In this document: positions 14,063 to 25,400 of the stretch, one piece after another
Layout: each line of letters begins with the position of its first letter
Numbering within the stretch: the first letter of the stretch is position 1
Source: Himantopus leucocephalus
Lineage: Eukaryota > Chordata > Aves > Charadriiformes > Recurvirostridae
Assembly: GCA_003993805.1 (NCBI GenBank)
Contig: RSEF01000020.1
Coordinates: 1,018,773 to 1,082,772 of the forward strand
Length of the DNA: 64,000 bases
Reading direction: 5' to 3'
Program-made: the position numbers and the translations under genes
Notes under the pieces: model-generated
Told to the model about the DNA's origin: nothing
Databases searched by the model: none
The model's input: the letters and a program-made list of their open reading frames with translations, nothing else

Positions 14063-15755
14063 TTTATTAACAGGAGGCTTAATTTTAAACAGTATATACA
14101 AATCACATGACTTTTCCAAAGTTGGGACCACCTAGTAATCTGTCAAAACAAAATTATGCTAATGAATTACAGAAGCATCTGTGTAATGCGACCGCCTCTT
14201 TATTGAAGTACACCTTTATACAATCCTTCCATATATTCCTGTACTGTGAAATCCTCTCAGGATGCAGCGCTGCACAGGGTTTCAAATCTCTCCTACACAC
14301 CACATGAATAAAACTGTTGCCACTTGCACCTCTCAATTTTGCCTGACCATACACTTCAGTGTTCCATGATATGCAACACCAAAAGGCACTGTTATTCTTT
14401 GTCCAAAAAAACAAAACGGTTTAAAGTTTACTATGTTTAAGTACAATGATTTGCAGGGAATAGCAGGATTTTTCAGGCAATGCCCAAGTCTTAAAATTTA
14501 TCATAAGCCAACAAGGATGAACAAAAAAAAAAATAAATCTACTTTTCACTTGTGTAATTACTTCCTTTCCAATTCTGTTTTTCCATGGAAGGTTTTACTG
14601 CACAGCAAAGAAAATGGCAACTCTTTACAGACTTTGAATACAACAGCACAACTTTATTGCAAAAATATATAGTAAACTCAGTATTTTCAAGTTTTGGAGA
14701 AAAATAAATTTTATCTCTGAATTCACCCATAGCAGTAATTCACAACAGAGTTGCTGAAGATAAAAGTTTCTTTCATATATAAACTAATTTAAGACTTTAG
14801 CTGGACTCCAATCTTCTACTAATAATCACCACTTTGGTTCTCTTAGGAGAGACTATGTACGGAGTTCAAGAGACACATGAGAAATACAACATCAATATCC
14901 AACTAGTGTGAAAGATCCTATCCCAACTGATTCATGTAATCCTAACAAATCAAGCTACTTAAACAATAATGAGTATTTTCAAGTTGTTACTTCTACTGCA
15001 AATGTTTTATAAGTGTACTATAAAACTCGTATGATAATGTTTGAGGTTAGCTATACTTGTGGCAAAAGTCTTATTCTGCACAGTTATAATTGCAATATAT
15101 AAATAACTAAAGGTTATTCCACAAAGAACAGCTTGAATTTTACAGAACGATTCTGCTCATACTCATAGGAATTAGTTTGGTAGACACATCAGCAATGGGC
15201 ATAATTCAACTGTTCATACAGTGAGAATCTTGGAAAAAAATAAAGATACATACACAAAACAATAATCTGTGTACACTGAGAATTCGTTCAGTTGCAGAGT
15301 AAAATCAGGACTTTAAACAAAGCTTTGACCTGTAAACAAAGCAAATTCAGCCAGCTTTTAACCAAATCTAGAAATAGCTATCTATTTTACAATGGCTTGC
15401 AAGAGCACCCACCGAAGAGCTTCACTGACTTCATCTACTTCCCTTATCCGAAACTACATAAAACCAATCTAGACTCCTTGATAAGCACTGTGTCCAGTAT
15501 AGTTTACCAAACTTCTATGACGAAAAAGAATCTGTCTAGCTTCTCCACATATTTGTACGGGAAAATCCACTGCACACCTATCCTCGCAGTGTTTCTCATG
15601 TAATGGCTAACCCAGTGCTCTGTCTTATCAAAACCAACCTGTTTTACAATTTAAACAATCCACAGGTTCTATCCTGGAAATACTATAAAAACCAATCCGG
15701 ATGCATTTATCACAGCACTATGAATACCTATTCTACAACTACTTCATATTAACAG
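14063..15755 (-). other. RBM12: RBM12 3' UTR with several poly(A) signal candidates
   Basis: This AT-rich stretch follows the RBM12 stop codon. On the minus strand AATAAA occurs at 14658-14653, 14204-14199 and 14068-14063. The first has the best context: GCAATAAAG followed by a GT-rich stretch about 10-25 nt downstream, which would give a 3' UTR of about 1.1 kb. The other two would give about 1.6-1.7 kb. Alternative polyadenylation is plausible; which sites are used cannot be read from sequence alone. Confidence 0.5.
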
Positions 15756-18398
15756 CTACCCTAAAACAAGTTTTACTTTTCTGGAGCCTATAGGCCTGTC
15801 ATTTAAGTCAACAACAGCTGCCATAGCTTCATCACGAGACTCGAATGCAACCATTGCTTCTCCAGTGGGCATGCCTTTTTCATTGTATTTTAAGCACACT
15901 GAACCAGGGATCACTTGGTAACCATAAAAGAAATCCAAAATTTCATCCACCGAAACAGTGAAGGGCATATTTTGCACTTTAATGACAGTTGGTCCTGGCT
16001 TCCCAGACCCTGTTCCAAAACCTGGGGGTCCACTAATATGTATATTTCCTGGTCCGGGTCCAAACCCAGGAGGTCCACTTAAATGTCCAAGACCACTAGC
16101 AATTCCTGGAGGACCAGCACCAAAGGCAGGGGGTCCACTTAAATTGCCGGGACCATTACCAAAAGTCTGAGGACCTCCTGCAAAAGCTGCCGGTCCACTC
16201 AAATTACCAGGACCACCCGCAAAACCTGGGACCTCAATACCTGCACCAGGTAAACCGCTAGTTGCAACTGTAGGTATTCCTGGTCTAGAATCAGGAAAGC
16301 CACCTATTCCAGGTGGTGGCAGAGGAGGACCAAACGTGCCAGACCCACTGAAGTTACCAGGGAAATTAAATGGAGGACCGTTGTTTGCATCTTTAGAATT
16401 TCCCCCCAAAAAGGCATGCTCATCCCCACCGGCGCCCTGTGCTCCTGGCACAGTCGCATTTCCTTGTATCGGTATTTTTAGTATCTTTTTCCCTTGAGAG
16501 GGAGGGTTTCTTTCAATATCTCTCATCTCTTCTACAGTTATCAAACGCAAAACAACATCTCTTCCATTCAGTTTTTTACGGTGCAAACGCTCTGCCTTAC
16601 GAGCATCATCTTCAGCTTTAAACTGAACCAGTGCTTGTCCTAAACCTTGCCCGTTATTATCAACAAGTATTTGTACAGAGTTTTCTTCTACTGCCAGTCC
16701 CTCTAGAAACTGAAGGATTTCCATTTTTGTTATATTGTACGGAATATTAGATATATGAGCACACAATTTTGGCAAGCCTGGCTCTCCCTCAGCATTCATG
16801 AGGATTTCTCTCTGGTCATAGTTGAAGTTCTGCAATCTTTTACGAATCATATCTATCTTTTCTAACATTGCCTTTTTAGTAATTGGATGAACTTGAATAA
16901 AGCGATTCCCTATGTACTGCTTATGATGACACAAAGCTGCTTTGTAATCAGCTTCATTCCTGAACTCGACAAAACCCTCTCCGATTGCCTTCCCATTAGG
17001 TCCATAAGCTATATAAATGCTGTCTTCAACTATATCCAGCTTTTTAAAAAAATCTATCACGTGTTTGTTCTCCGATTCAAAGGGAAGACCTTTCAAATAA
17101 ACACAGAAACCCTGCTCATGGGGAGATCTCGACCGTGACCTTTTCTGTCCACTAGGAGATTTGGACCTAGGATGAGCCTGGGGAGGAGGAGGGTGTGACT
17201 GCCCAGAGGGACCCATGGTTTGCTTGAAAGTTATGTGGCCTCCAGCAGCCACCCACTGTCTCTCTGTTGCAGGACTAACTTCAACATAGCGCTGAATCAT
17301 CAGCATTCTGTTTCGCTTCAGTGCTTCAAATGTATCTTGAGGAGAAAAAAACTTAACTAGTCCATTTCCGTTATTTCGACCTACATGATCCTTCAGCATA
17401 TGGACTGCATCCACACGGAGCCCAAGGAAAAAATCTTTCACATCAGATTCTGTTGCAGAAAAGGGCATTCCATGAACGCTGACATACAAATCGTCTGGAT
17501 TGATTGGAATTGGCTTGACACTACTTTGCGAATTCATCTGGATAGGATTTACAGGATTCATGGGACCAATAAACAATGGATTCAAGCCGCTGTTCATATT
17601 CACTGCTGCTCCAGACCCATTCATTCCAGTGGGTAAAGGTGCTACGGGTGGAGGATTCATAGGAGGCATTCCTGATATAGGAGGCATAGGTGTCATTGGG
17701 GGTACGGGTGGCACAGGGGGTATTGGAGGAACTGGAGGAACAGGAGGCAGTGTGGGTACAGGAGGTGGAACAGGTATCGGGGGAATAGAAGGCATTGGTG
17801 GCAAAGATGGCATAGCTGGGATAGGAGGGATTGGTGGAGGAGGTACTGTGTTCATTGGGGATGCTGTGCTAGGTATAGTTGAACTAAACGTTGGACTACC
17901 AAAGGTACTCCCAAGATTTGGAGGTGCAGTCCCCATACTGGCAGTAGAAAATGTGGATATGTTTTTATTGCTTTCATGCACAGTAGTAGAAGCAGTTACT
18001 ACACTAGGAGAAGGATTATTAAAGTTAGGTACAGTAGTAGGCAAGTTAACCCTTCCACTCATTCCAGAACTAGGTGGTGGTCCCGACCTGCTAGCATTTG
18101 CTGGTGGCATATCTAGATTGGCAGTTTCAAAACGCCTACGACTGAGTTCTATCATGTTCTGCATTTCAGTTTTACTGCTCAGCAGCAGTGTTACTTTCGA
18201 CCCTTTAATTGTACCACCTGTGCGCATCATACCAAGCCTTGCATCTTCATCAGTGGCAAAAACGATGAAAGCCTCACCCAGTTCACCCCCTACAATATGC
18301 ACGCCCCCATCAGGAATGGTCAATCCAGAGAAGAAGTGGCGAATGTCCATGGTCCCCGCCACAATCGGGAGACCTTGCAAGCGGATGACCACAGCCAT
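15756..18398 (-). CDS. RBM12: RNA-binding protein 12 (five RRMs), single coding exon
   Basis: RBM12 (SWAN) is a nuclear protein with five RNA-recognition motifs. The coding sequence is one uninterrupted exon of 880 codons. I place the start at 18398-18396, encoding MAVVIRLQGL, because a splice acceptor (gttgtttcag) lies 6 nt upstream; the 14 extra codons further upstream are intronic. Approximate layout in residues: RRM1 1-75; Ser/Thr/Asn-rich linker 95-185; proline-rich tract 185-258 of repeated PP(V/I/M)P units; RRM2 303-378; a short Arg-Ser patch 411-427; RRM3 430-507; RRM4 543-622; Gly/Pro-rich linker 675-800 with repeats containing GPGNLSGPPAFG; RRM5 804-880, ending KVKLVLG at the stop. 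From memory the human protein is about 932 aa, so the linkers are shorter here while all five RRMs are intact. The single large coding exon behind a 5' UTR intron is the known RBM12 structure. In mammals the 5' UTR is shared with CPNE1. Identity is secure. Confidence 0.97.
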   Translation of the reverse strand: MAVVIRLQGLPIVAGTMDIRHFFSGLTIPDGGVHIVGGELGEAFIVFATDEDARLGMMRTGGTIKGSKVTLLLSSKTEMQNMIELSRRRFETANLDMPPANASRSGPPPSSGMSGRVNLPTTVPNFNNPSPSVVTASTTVHESNKNISTFSTASMGTAPPNLGSTFGSPTFSSTIPSTASPMNTVPPPPIPPIPAMPSLPPMPSIPPIPVPPPVPTLPPVPPVPPIPPVPPVPPMTPMPPISGMPPMNPPPVAPLPTGMNGSGAAVNMNSGLNPLFIGPMNPVNPIQMNSQSSVKPIPINPDDLYVSVHGMPFSATESDVKDFFLGLRVDAVHMLKDHVGRNNGNGLVKFFSPQDTFEALKRNRMLMIQRYVEVSPATERQWVAAGGHITFKQTMGPSGQSHPPPPQAHPRSKSPSGQKRSRSRSPHEQGFCVYLKGLPFESENKHVIDFFKKLDIVEDSIYIAYGPNGKAIGEGFVEFRNEADYKAALCHHKQYIGNRFIQVHPITKKAMLEKIDMIRKRLQNFNYDQREILMNAEGEPGLPKLCAHISNIPYNITKMEILQFLEGLAVEENSVQILVDNNGQGLGQALVQFKAEDDARKAERLHRKKLNGRDVVLRLITVEEMRDIERNPPSQGKKILKIPIQGNATVPGAQGAGGDEHAFLGGNSKDANNGPPFNFPGNFSGSGTFGPPLPPPGIGGFPDSRPGIPTVATSGLPGAGIEVPGFAGGPGNLSGPAAFAGGPQTFGNGPGNLSGPPAFGAGPPGIASGLGHLSGPPGFGPGPGNIHISGPPGFGTGSGKPGPTVIKVQNMPFTVSVDEILDFFYGYQVIPGSVCLKYNEKGMPTGEAMVAFESRDEAMAAVVDLNDRPIGSRKVKLVLG
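15958..16220 (-). repeat. RBM12: Degenerate in-frame repeat array in the RBM12 Gly/Pro linker
   Basis: Within RBM12 residues about 727-800 a unit resembling GPGNLSGPPAFG recurs about four times with variable spacers (GNLSGPAAF, GNLSGPPAF, GHLSGPPGF, GNIHISGPPGF). In the DNA this appears as repeated ggtccactta-type blocks. Such low-complexity linkers often vary in length between species. Confidence 0.75.
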
Positions 18399-18686
18399 GC
18401 TGCGCTGAAACAACACACACCTGCAGATGAGAAAAGGCAACGGCTATGTCAGACTACTGTTTATGACACCATGCAATTACCTACAGACACCATCTACTAT
18501 ATTTGTTTACATACACCTAGCATCATCTTGCAAAGATTAAGCATGTTTATATTCCAAGTTCCTTATTCATGTTTGTTTACTTCATACAGATTGAAGTATT
18601 AAACATTTACCAACAAAATTAGTATACATTTTGCACTGGAAATTCCAAAATAGCTGTTAAACTAAGAACCACAAGTGTCAGTAAAA

Positions 18687-18786
18687 NNNNNNNNNNNNNN
18701 NNNNNNNNNNNNNNNNNNNNNNNNNNNNNNNNNNNNNNNNNNNNNNNNNNNNNNNNNNNNNNNNNNNNNNNNNNNNNNNNNNNNNN
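18687..18786. other. Assembly gap (100 N)
   Basis: One hundred consecutive Ns, probably a fixed-size placeholder. The right flank begins with an A-rich run. The true length is unknown. Confidence 0.99.
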
Positions 18787-19370
18787 AAAAAAAAAAGATA
18801 AAACCAAGAAAAAAGAGCCAAAAATACTCGGTTTCAGAAAAGAAAATTGTTCTTAACTGCACATACAACTTAACTGTGAAGGCACATAGCGACACTGAGG
18901 CATCCTTTTCCTCTAGAAATGCCAAGCTTCCTCCTAGCTGAGAATTTCTCACAATACAGTGCATTTGAGCAGCACAAAACCAGCTGCTGTTGCGGGACAC
19001 CCACCTCAAACAGAAGGAACTGGGGCCCTGGCAATAGGTCTGTGCTGCGAACAGAACAGCTACACGGGATGTTCTACACTAAGAAGCAACAACCTCTCGC
19101 CAGGATTCCACAGGCCCAGGAGTAACACACTGACTTCATTTCCTTATTAGAAAATACATTTCCAAATAAATCGTGTTTTAGCATAAATTTCTGTGAGTCA
19201 GTATAAATGCAATGGGTGTTATATCATCCTGCCTTTCTCCAGTATAAAGACTAGTTTCATTTTTGGCTTCTTAGACTTTGTGATCAGAAAGGGTAGTTTT
19301 CCAGTCAAACTGCAAGCATCAAAAACCAGAAATGCTGCGTAATTTGTTCAGGAATGTACAGAAAATGCAT

Positions 19371-19376
19371 TTTAAT
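19371..19376 (-). terminator. NFS1: Candidate NFS1 poly(A) signal (ATTAAA)
   Basis: The plus strand tttaat at 19371-19376 reads ATTAAA on the minus strand, only 38 nt past the NFS1 stop codon. It would give an unusually short 3' UTR. It is the common variant hexamer rather than AATAAA, so a more distal site is possible. Confidence 0.35.
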
Positions 19377-19413
19377 CCACATCCACGTCTAGTCCATGAA
19401 TAGCGATGTTTTC

Positions 19414-22400
19414 TCAGTGCTGAGTCCATTTAATGCTTTTGAGGTCAATTCCATCCTGCACCATTTCCCAGAGGGGGCTGGAAAGAAAGGAGACAAATGA
19501 GGGCTATCTAAAGTGCATAGGATGACATCAACAACAACCAAACAGACAATTTCATCAACTACACAAGAAACTAGGAGACACCTATCTACCTATCTTCCCC
19601 TTCTGGAAGTCAGTGAGCTTCAGACGATCAGTCCTCAACTGTGTCCGCAGCCCAAAATACAAGAGGTGAGAGGGCAGGTGCTCCACCTCACCTCGCTTCC
19701 TGCACCCGCTTTGGGCATAAAGTACTTGTGTCTCTTCAGGACTGCGCCCTCGCATTTGACACTGTCCAGAGGAGTCAGGAGTCTTTCAGTTCCACCAAAA
19801 TAAAACAACTTATCGATACATAAACACAGTAATACCATCCCTGGCTTAGAAACTTGTAGGTACTGCCCTATGTGCTTGCCCTACGCACATTCTTTGCCTG
19901 ACAAAGGCAGGATCTGGGAGAAGGTCTGTTATCAGGTTTATTTCCTTAAAAGTTTGTCACTACTGTTAAGATCAGGTCCACTACTCACTCTGGCAACACT
20001 GCTTGCTTATATACAGAGACTCCACCAGATTTTTAAAGCAAACAATTACTTTCAACTAAATCCAAGTCTTCAAATGATTATCGTACCTAAGATGTCTTTA
20101 CATTCAAAAAGAGGATGGCTCACCTCATTTCCCTCAGCCTCTTAACATGCTGGATGCACTTCTGCACTGTATAATCCACCTCTTCTTCTGTAGTGAAACG
20201 ACCAATGCCAAATCTAGACCAAAGGAAAACCATTAAGGACTAGAATATGGAGGGGTGGAACAAATCCACCACCACCTACTTTCAGCAGAAAAGAAAAATA
20301 TTTGGAAGCATTAGGGAAGACCACTTCACACACACACCTTATAGATGAGTGAGCCAAGTCTTCATCTGTTCCAATTGCCCGCAAAACATAGGAAGGCTCC
20401 AGAGAAGCTGACGTGCAAGCACTGGGGAAAGGGAAGGCAGGCAAATTTCACACTTTCGTTCATGTGCAGATGCTACACTGAAGTAGCACTTCGGTAATCT
20501 CCTCCAACAAAGAACAAGTCACTTACAGACATTTTATATTACTATGACTCCTTAAAACAAGCCGTATCAGCTTCCCCAGCCTCTTAGAAACCACTGAATA
20601 CAAGCAAGAAGAGTGGTATTTCTGCTGCTGAAGAAAAAGAATGGAAGGGGCAGGCATTGGAGGGGACTGAAGGTAGTAAATTAGGAGCATGAGGTAAGAA
20701 GAGATAACGCAGCAAGAATAAACACAATGCCGAACAGAAGCAGCGGGAATGCAGACTAAGAAGTAGCTGAAGTGAAGGCCATGAAAAAAAGACAAAGGAG
20801 CCAAGACAGAACTAGCCAGAGAAGGTACCAACAGGAACATTAAAAAAGAAAAAAAAACCCAAAACACACTGTTTGGCAGCAGAACAAATCAATGAAAAAC
20901 AGCGCATAGAGGAATCCAGAGCAAGGTGATCTAGTTAGTCGTCAGCAGAGAGAACTTCCATCTTGAAGCAGTAGGCAAAGCTGGTTACGTGTTGTTACTC
21001 AATTTTTACAGGTAGCAACATGCAGCACAAACCAGAGAGCTGTTTACAGCCATTTACAGCTCTCTGGTGCACAAAACAGGTGCCTCAGAAGAGATTTTCA
21101 AATTACAGAAGTGTTCAGCTTCAGAGACAGTCATGTGGAGACTTGTTCTTCCTGTTCATAGTGCTAACATATTTCTAATTAAGATATGCTGACCGCTTTG
21201 TTCTCAAAGGTGAGGAAAGGAAGGTGTCTTTACACTCCATTAACTTCATCGTAAGCAGCAAGTTTGTCTTAGTAATAGAAACATTACTGGTCACTCCTGT
21301 AGAGTCAGCAGAGCTCCACAGAAAGTGCACTGAATTTTCTTGAATTGAATTTCTAATGCTTTTGCGTTAAACATGGGCACTATGGGCTAATTTAATTCAG
21401 ATAAAAAAAAAGTGAAGTCCAGCCTCGCTAGATTCTAGTTACCATCTGCCACCTGTGTGAAATCCTGCTGAAAGGCAGGAGCTGCTCAAATGCTGGTAGC
21501 CTTTAGAATGAAAGTGTCACCAGCAGTTACAAGGCTACTCAAGATTGCAGCTAACCAGTCTGCAAGGCTGGCAGGGAGGAATTTCTAGGTTGTTTTTTGT
21601 GGTTTTGTTTAGGGTGGGGGTTTTTTTGTTTGTTTGATTGGGTTTTTGTTTTGTTTGGGGGTTGTTTTTTTTTTTTCTTTCAGGATGAGTAAATTTGAAA
21701 TGTGCCACTTCAGAAAAACACCATCTTAGAATTCAATCAATGCCAGGCTGACTTATTAAGCTAATATGCAAGTACGAGCACAGAGGAGACCACTCCTTAG
21801 TTTGTACCTCCATTAGCAAATGTTATTTTCTCTCCAAAACACACTGCTATCCTTCCCACACACTCCACCTACCTTCCTGAAGACAGAGCCACATCTTTCA
21901 GAGCCATCAGAAGACTCTCCCCTTCCACATATGCAAAAGATAAATTGATGCATCCTACATACAAATAAATGAAACAGGAAAAAAAAAACACCTTCCATCA
22001 ATTGAAATCTAGGGCAAATCCTACCCCACATGGCAGAACTTGCGCAATGGGTAGCTAAAGTGCATTATTCAGTCATGGCCATTAACCCGGAGGAGTTAGC
22101 CAGTTCTAACGGGCTCGGGATTTTGCTAATGTTACCTGGATAGCGATGCTCTCTATCTCCATTCATAACCACGTCAGGAACTTCACTCATTATTTTTGTA
22201 ACCAGTCGTTCTGCCAGTTGAGAGATTCGCTTATGGTCATACTAGCAAAGAAACCAGAAAAGAGACCAAAATAATAAACAGCGTACAGTTTGACCTCACT
22301 CAAACTGCTTTGTGTCACCAGCCATGAGCAGACTGATGGAGCTGGGTTTGGTTAGACTCGGGAAAGAACACATCTGAAACTTGAAAAGAAACCGTCAAAC

Positions 22401-25400
22401 TTTGCGTACTCTAGAGACTGTTTTAAAAGAGAATTACCAGTTTGGTCCTAGCTAGCTCGGACTTCACAACTACGCCAAACCATACAGAAAGATCTATACA
22501 TACAAGCTGCCAAATTGATTTTTATAAAAGCTCCAAGTTCTTTGTGTTTAAAGACAAGTTAGGTCATAAGATGACACATTTTGCAAAACAAGAAAGGGCA
22601 TCTATTATGGTAAGTGCCTCTTATTTCCCTAGGAGCTCTCACACTGTACTACATAAAGACAAAGACTCGCAAATGACTGTGAACTCAGCTTTTACAAGGT
22701 GTAACCTACGCAATGAGAACTGCCCATTCTAGACTAAAACTGAGGTCACTTACACTAAAAAAAAGCATTAAGGTACGGTATCAGCTGCTGTGCACAGAAA
22801 CAGCCAGACGCACACATGCAATTCATGCTTGTTTATATGCCTGAAAAAGCTTTAGAAGCAAACAAGGCTATCTCAAACATTACTTGGTTTAGAAAGGCCA
22901 AAACTCTGCCCGGCAAGGAAGAGAGTACAGATCTGAGGCTCGTGCAGAACTCGGGCTCTGCAGGCTCTCCAGCCTCTAACAAGGCTTCCATAACCCCCCC
23001 AGCTCAGATGGTGCATCTCTCCCTGTCTCTCAAGGAAGCAGCTTGATCCTATGCGTACAGGTAACTGGCTCGTGCATCCCATTGGCGCTATATTAAAGCA
23101 TTTTAACATTCCAGCTGAAAGGAATGCATTGGTGCCCACAAACAGATACAGCAGCACACAGAGGCTCAGATACCAGAACTAGCAAATAACTGCCATCCCA
23201 GCTAAGAAAACAAAAAAAAATCTTAGTTGCAAAGCTGCAGTAAACTTGAACTTACATACATTTAATAGGTATGATAATGGACTAGGAAGTCTTATTTTTT
23301 CCAATGTACATTACATAAACATGACTTATTCCACTTCAGAGATGCTGCAAATACATGTGTGCAGAATGGAGAGATGAGTACAAGCACTTAAAGCCATATT
23401 TCACTAAAACTGTCAACTGTAAACCTGTCGTAGAAAACCGTGATTCAAACCACTTCAAGAAGAAAGAAACTTAAGAAAGCTGAAAATCATCTTCCAATTA
23501 CCCCAAAACAGCTGTGAAGATCACAAAACATTTACTTAATGTTACAACAGTAGAATCAAATTTAATTCGGGTGCATGGACACAATAAGACTTCAGGAATC
23601 TAAGACCCAACTGGCCCTGTTGTATTATTTTCTGGAATCCAGGACAAATATCTTCCCCTACATACCTCCATCTCTTGCCGTGCCACTTCACACGCTGCGC
23701 CCAGGCCCACTGCTAAAGGAGTGGGCACGGTCCCAGACCGCAGTCCTCTCTCCTGGCCTCCCCCACTTTGCAGGGGTTCTAGCCTGACGCGCGGTCGACG
23801 GCGAACATAGATCGCACCAACCCCTTGAAAACAAGGAAAGGTGTGTCAGTATACACTCATAGTTCTGAAACTATGAAAAGGGATTCCAAGGTTTGGAAAC
23901 GTTCCTTATTTCCACAGCGAACACATATTTGGACACCTCACTGGAGAAAAATGTAGTGAACACATACAGAAGCACAGTATTTTGTAGGAAATAGTGTTTG
24001 TTCCCACCCTTCATGTTCCTCTTTATTTAGGCTCCCAGAGCTTCAGCCATGGGAGAAGCTCAGTTTCTCGCAGTGTGCTTCAGCCCCCTAAGGGCTCTGT
24101 ACTTCCCTTACTTCTCACGATTCCTGTGCACAGCTGAAGTTCACCCCTTTGCACTGAAGTTTTTACGTGCAGATGTTTCATTCATTGATGCTCCCTTACC
24201 GACTTCCAACTGAAACCTCTAGAAGAACTCCTTTCCCTAGATTACCAGGCCAGCTCCAGTCCCAGGAGTTGTCCTCTCCCTTTGTTCTCATTAGGGAGGC
24301 TCATCAGTGGCACCAATTTCCAACAGACAGATTAGACGAGCCAGTTTTGACAGCCAGTCAATTTTACTCTCTGCTCTCTTCACCTAAAAACTTGATTTCC
24401 ATGTTTTCACGTGCCTTGGCATACCTAACGAGTGACTAGTCACCACAGGAAGAATGGTGGCAACTTCTGGTCGTAGTAAATCGGGAAAACTTACGTCTGT
24501 CACCTGCCCAAACTTCTTGGTTGAAAACTTAGTCCTCGACCAGAGATACGTCTTCAGCTCTCAGGAGAGCTCATACAGAAAAAGAGGACACATTGAAAAA
24601 ATAGTAATTTTGCCTTTTGTTTCTGAATAGCACATAGAATACAGCAAACCTGATTTCTGCCTTTCTACATCCAGTGTTACAAACTATTTAGTTTGGACCA
24701 TGACAGTGATAACAGCTGAACTCCCAAATAGTATGCATGCATACTAGTCAACTAGAAAATCCATAGTCAGATTTTAAACCCCATTCTGCAAAGATGATGC
24801 ACAAATCGGGGGGGGGGAAGAAGGCATTGGAAGTAGAAGACAACCAAAATCACTAAGAATTTCAACATACCAGTTACCTTTTGATCTCCTCATTGCAAGT
24901 TACAGTTGGGTCTAAACTTTGCCCTATAACCCAGTGATTTCATTTCAACTGTTTCAGCATCAACGCTGCTTCACAGCAAGCATCTGACTCCTGAAAAGCC
25001 ACTCCTCCTACTGCTGCCACCATCGTAAGATACTGTTTCTTCCTTCAGTGAAGCCACCTCGCAACCCATCAGCACTGAAGATCCACTTACCGCAGCTCTA
25101 GGTCTGGCAGCAGTGCCTGAACTACTCCAAAGTCAGTCCAGTATCGGTCTTAGAATAGTTTCCCACAGTTTAAGTAACAGTCACTACAACAGACAGGTTT
25201 GACTTCGTACCTTCCATAGTTACCTTAAGGTAGGCACGGAAATAACAATTCTCTAGAAAAGCACTACAGTAAGTACCTTTGGGCCCATAAATTTTATGGC
25301 CGCTGATGCTCATTAGATCAATTTTCATGTCGTTGACATCCATAGGAATTTTACCAATTGCTTGTGCAGCATCTGTGTGGAAGAAAACCTTACGTGTGCG

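Larger units (their letters stand above)
18399..19413 (-). other. RBM12 5' splice region and RBM12-NFS1 spacer
   Basis: The RBM12 coding exon begins at 18404, directly after an acceptor reading gttgtttcag on the minus strand, so at least one non-coding 5' exon lies to the right. Only about 1 kb separates this acceptor from the NFS1 stop codon, and it contains the 100-N gap. The visible sequence is not strongly CpG-rich, so the expected promoter is either in the gap, in the moderately GC-rich patch around 18980-19110, or further right inside NFS1. No exon could be assigned. Confidence 0.45.

Noticed and set aside
17500..18408. 302-codon plus-strand ORF, very Gly/Ile-rich
   Set aside because: It is the exact antisense of the RBM12 proline-rich coding region; the repeats on the coding strand explain it.
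18399..18440. Upstream ATG extending RBM12 by 14 residues
   Set aside because: The extension reads through a clear splice acceptor (gttgtttcag), and the RBM12 family begins MAVVIRLQGL.
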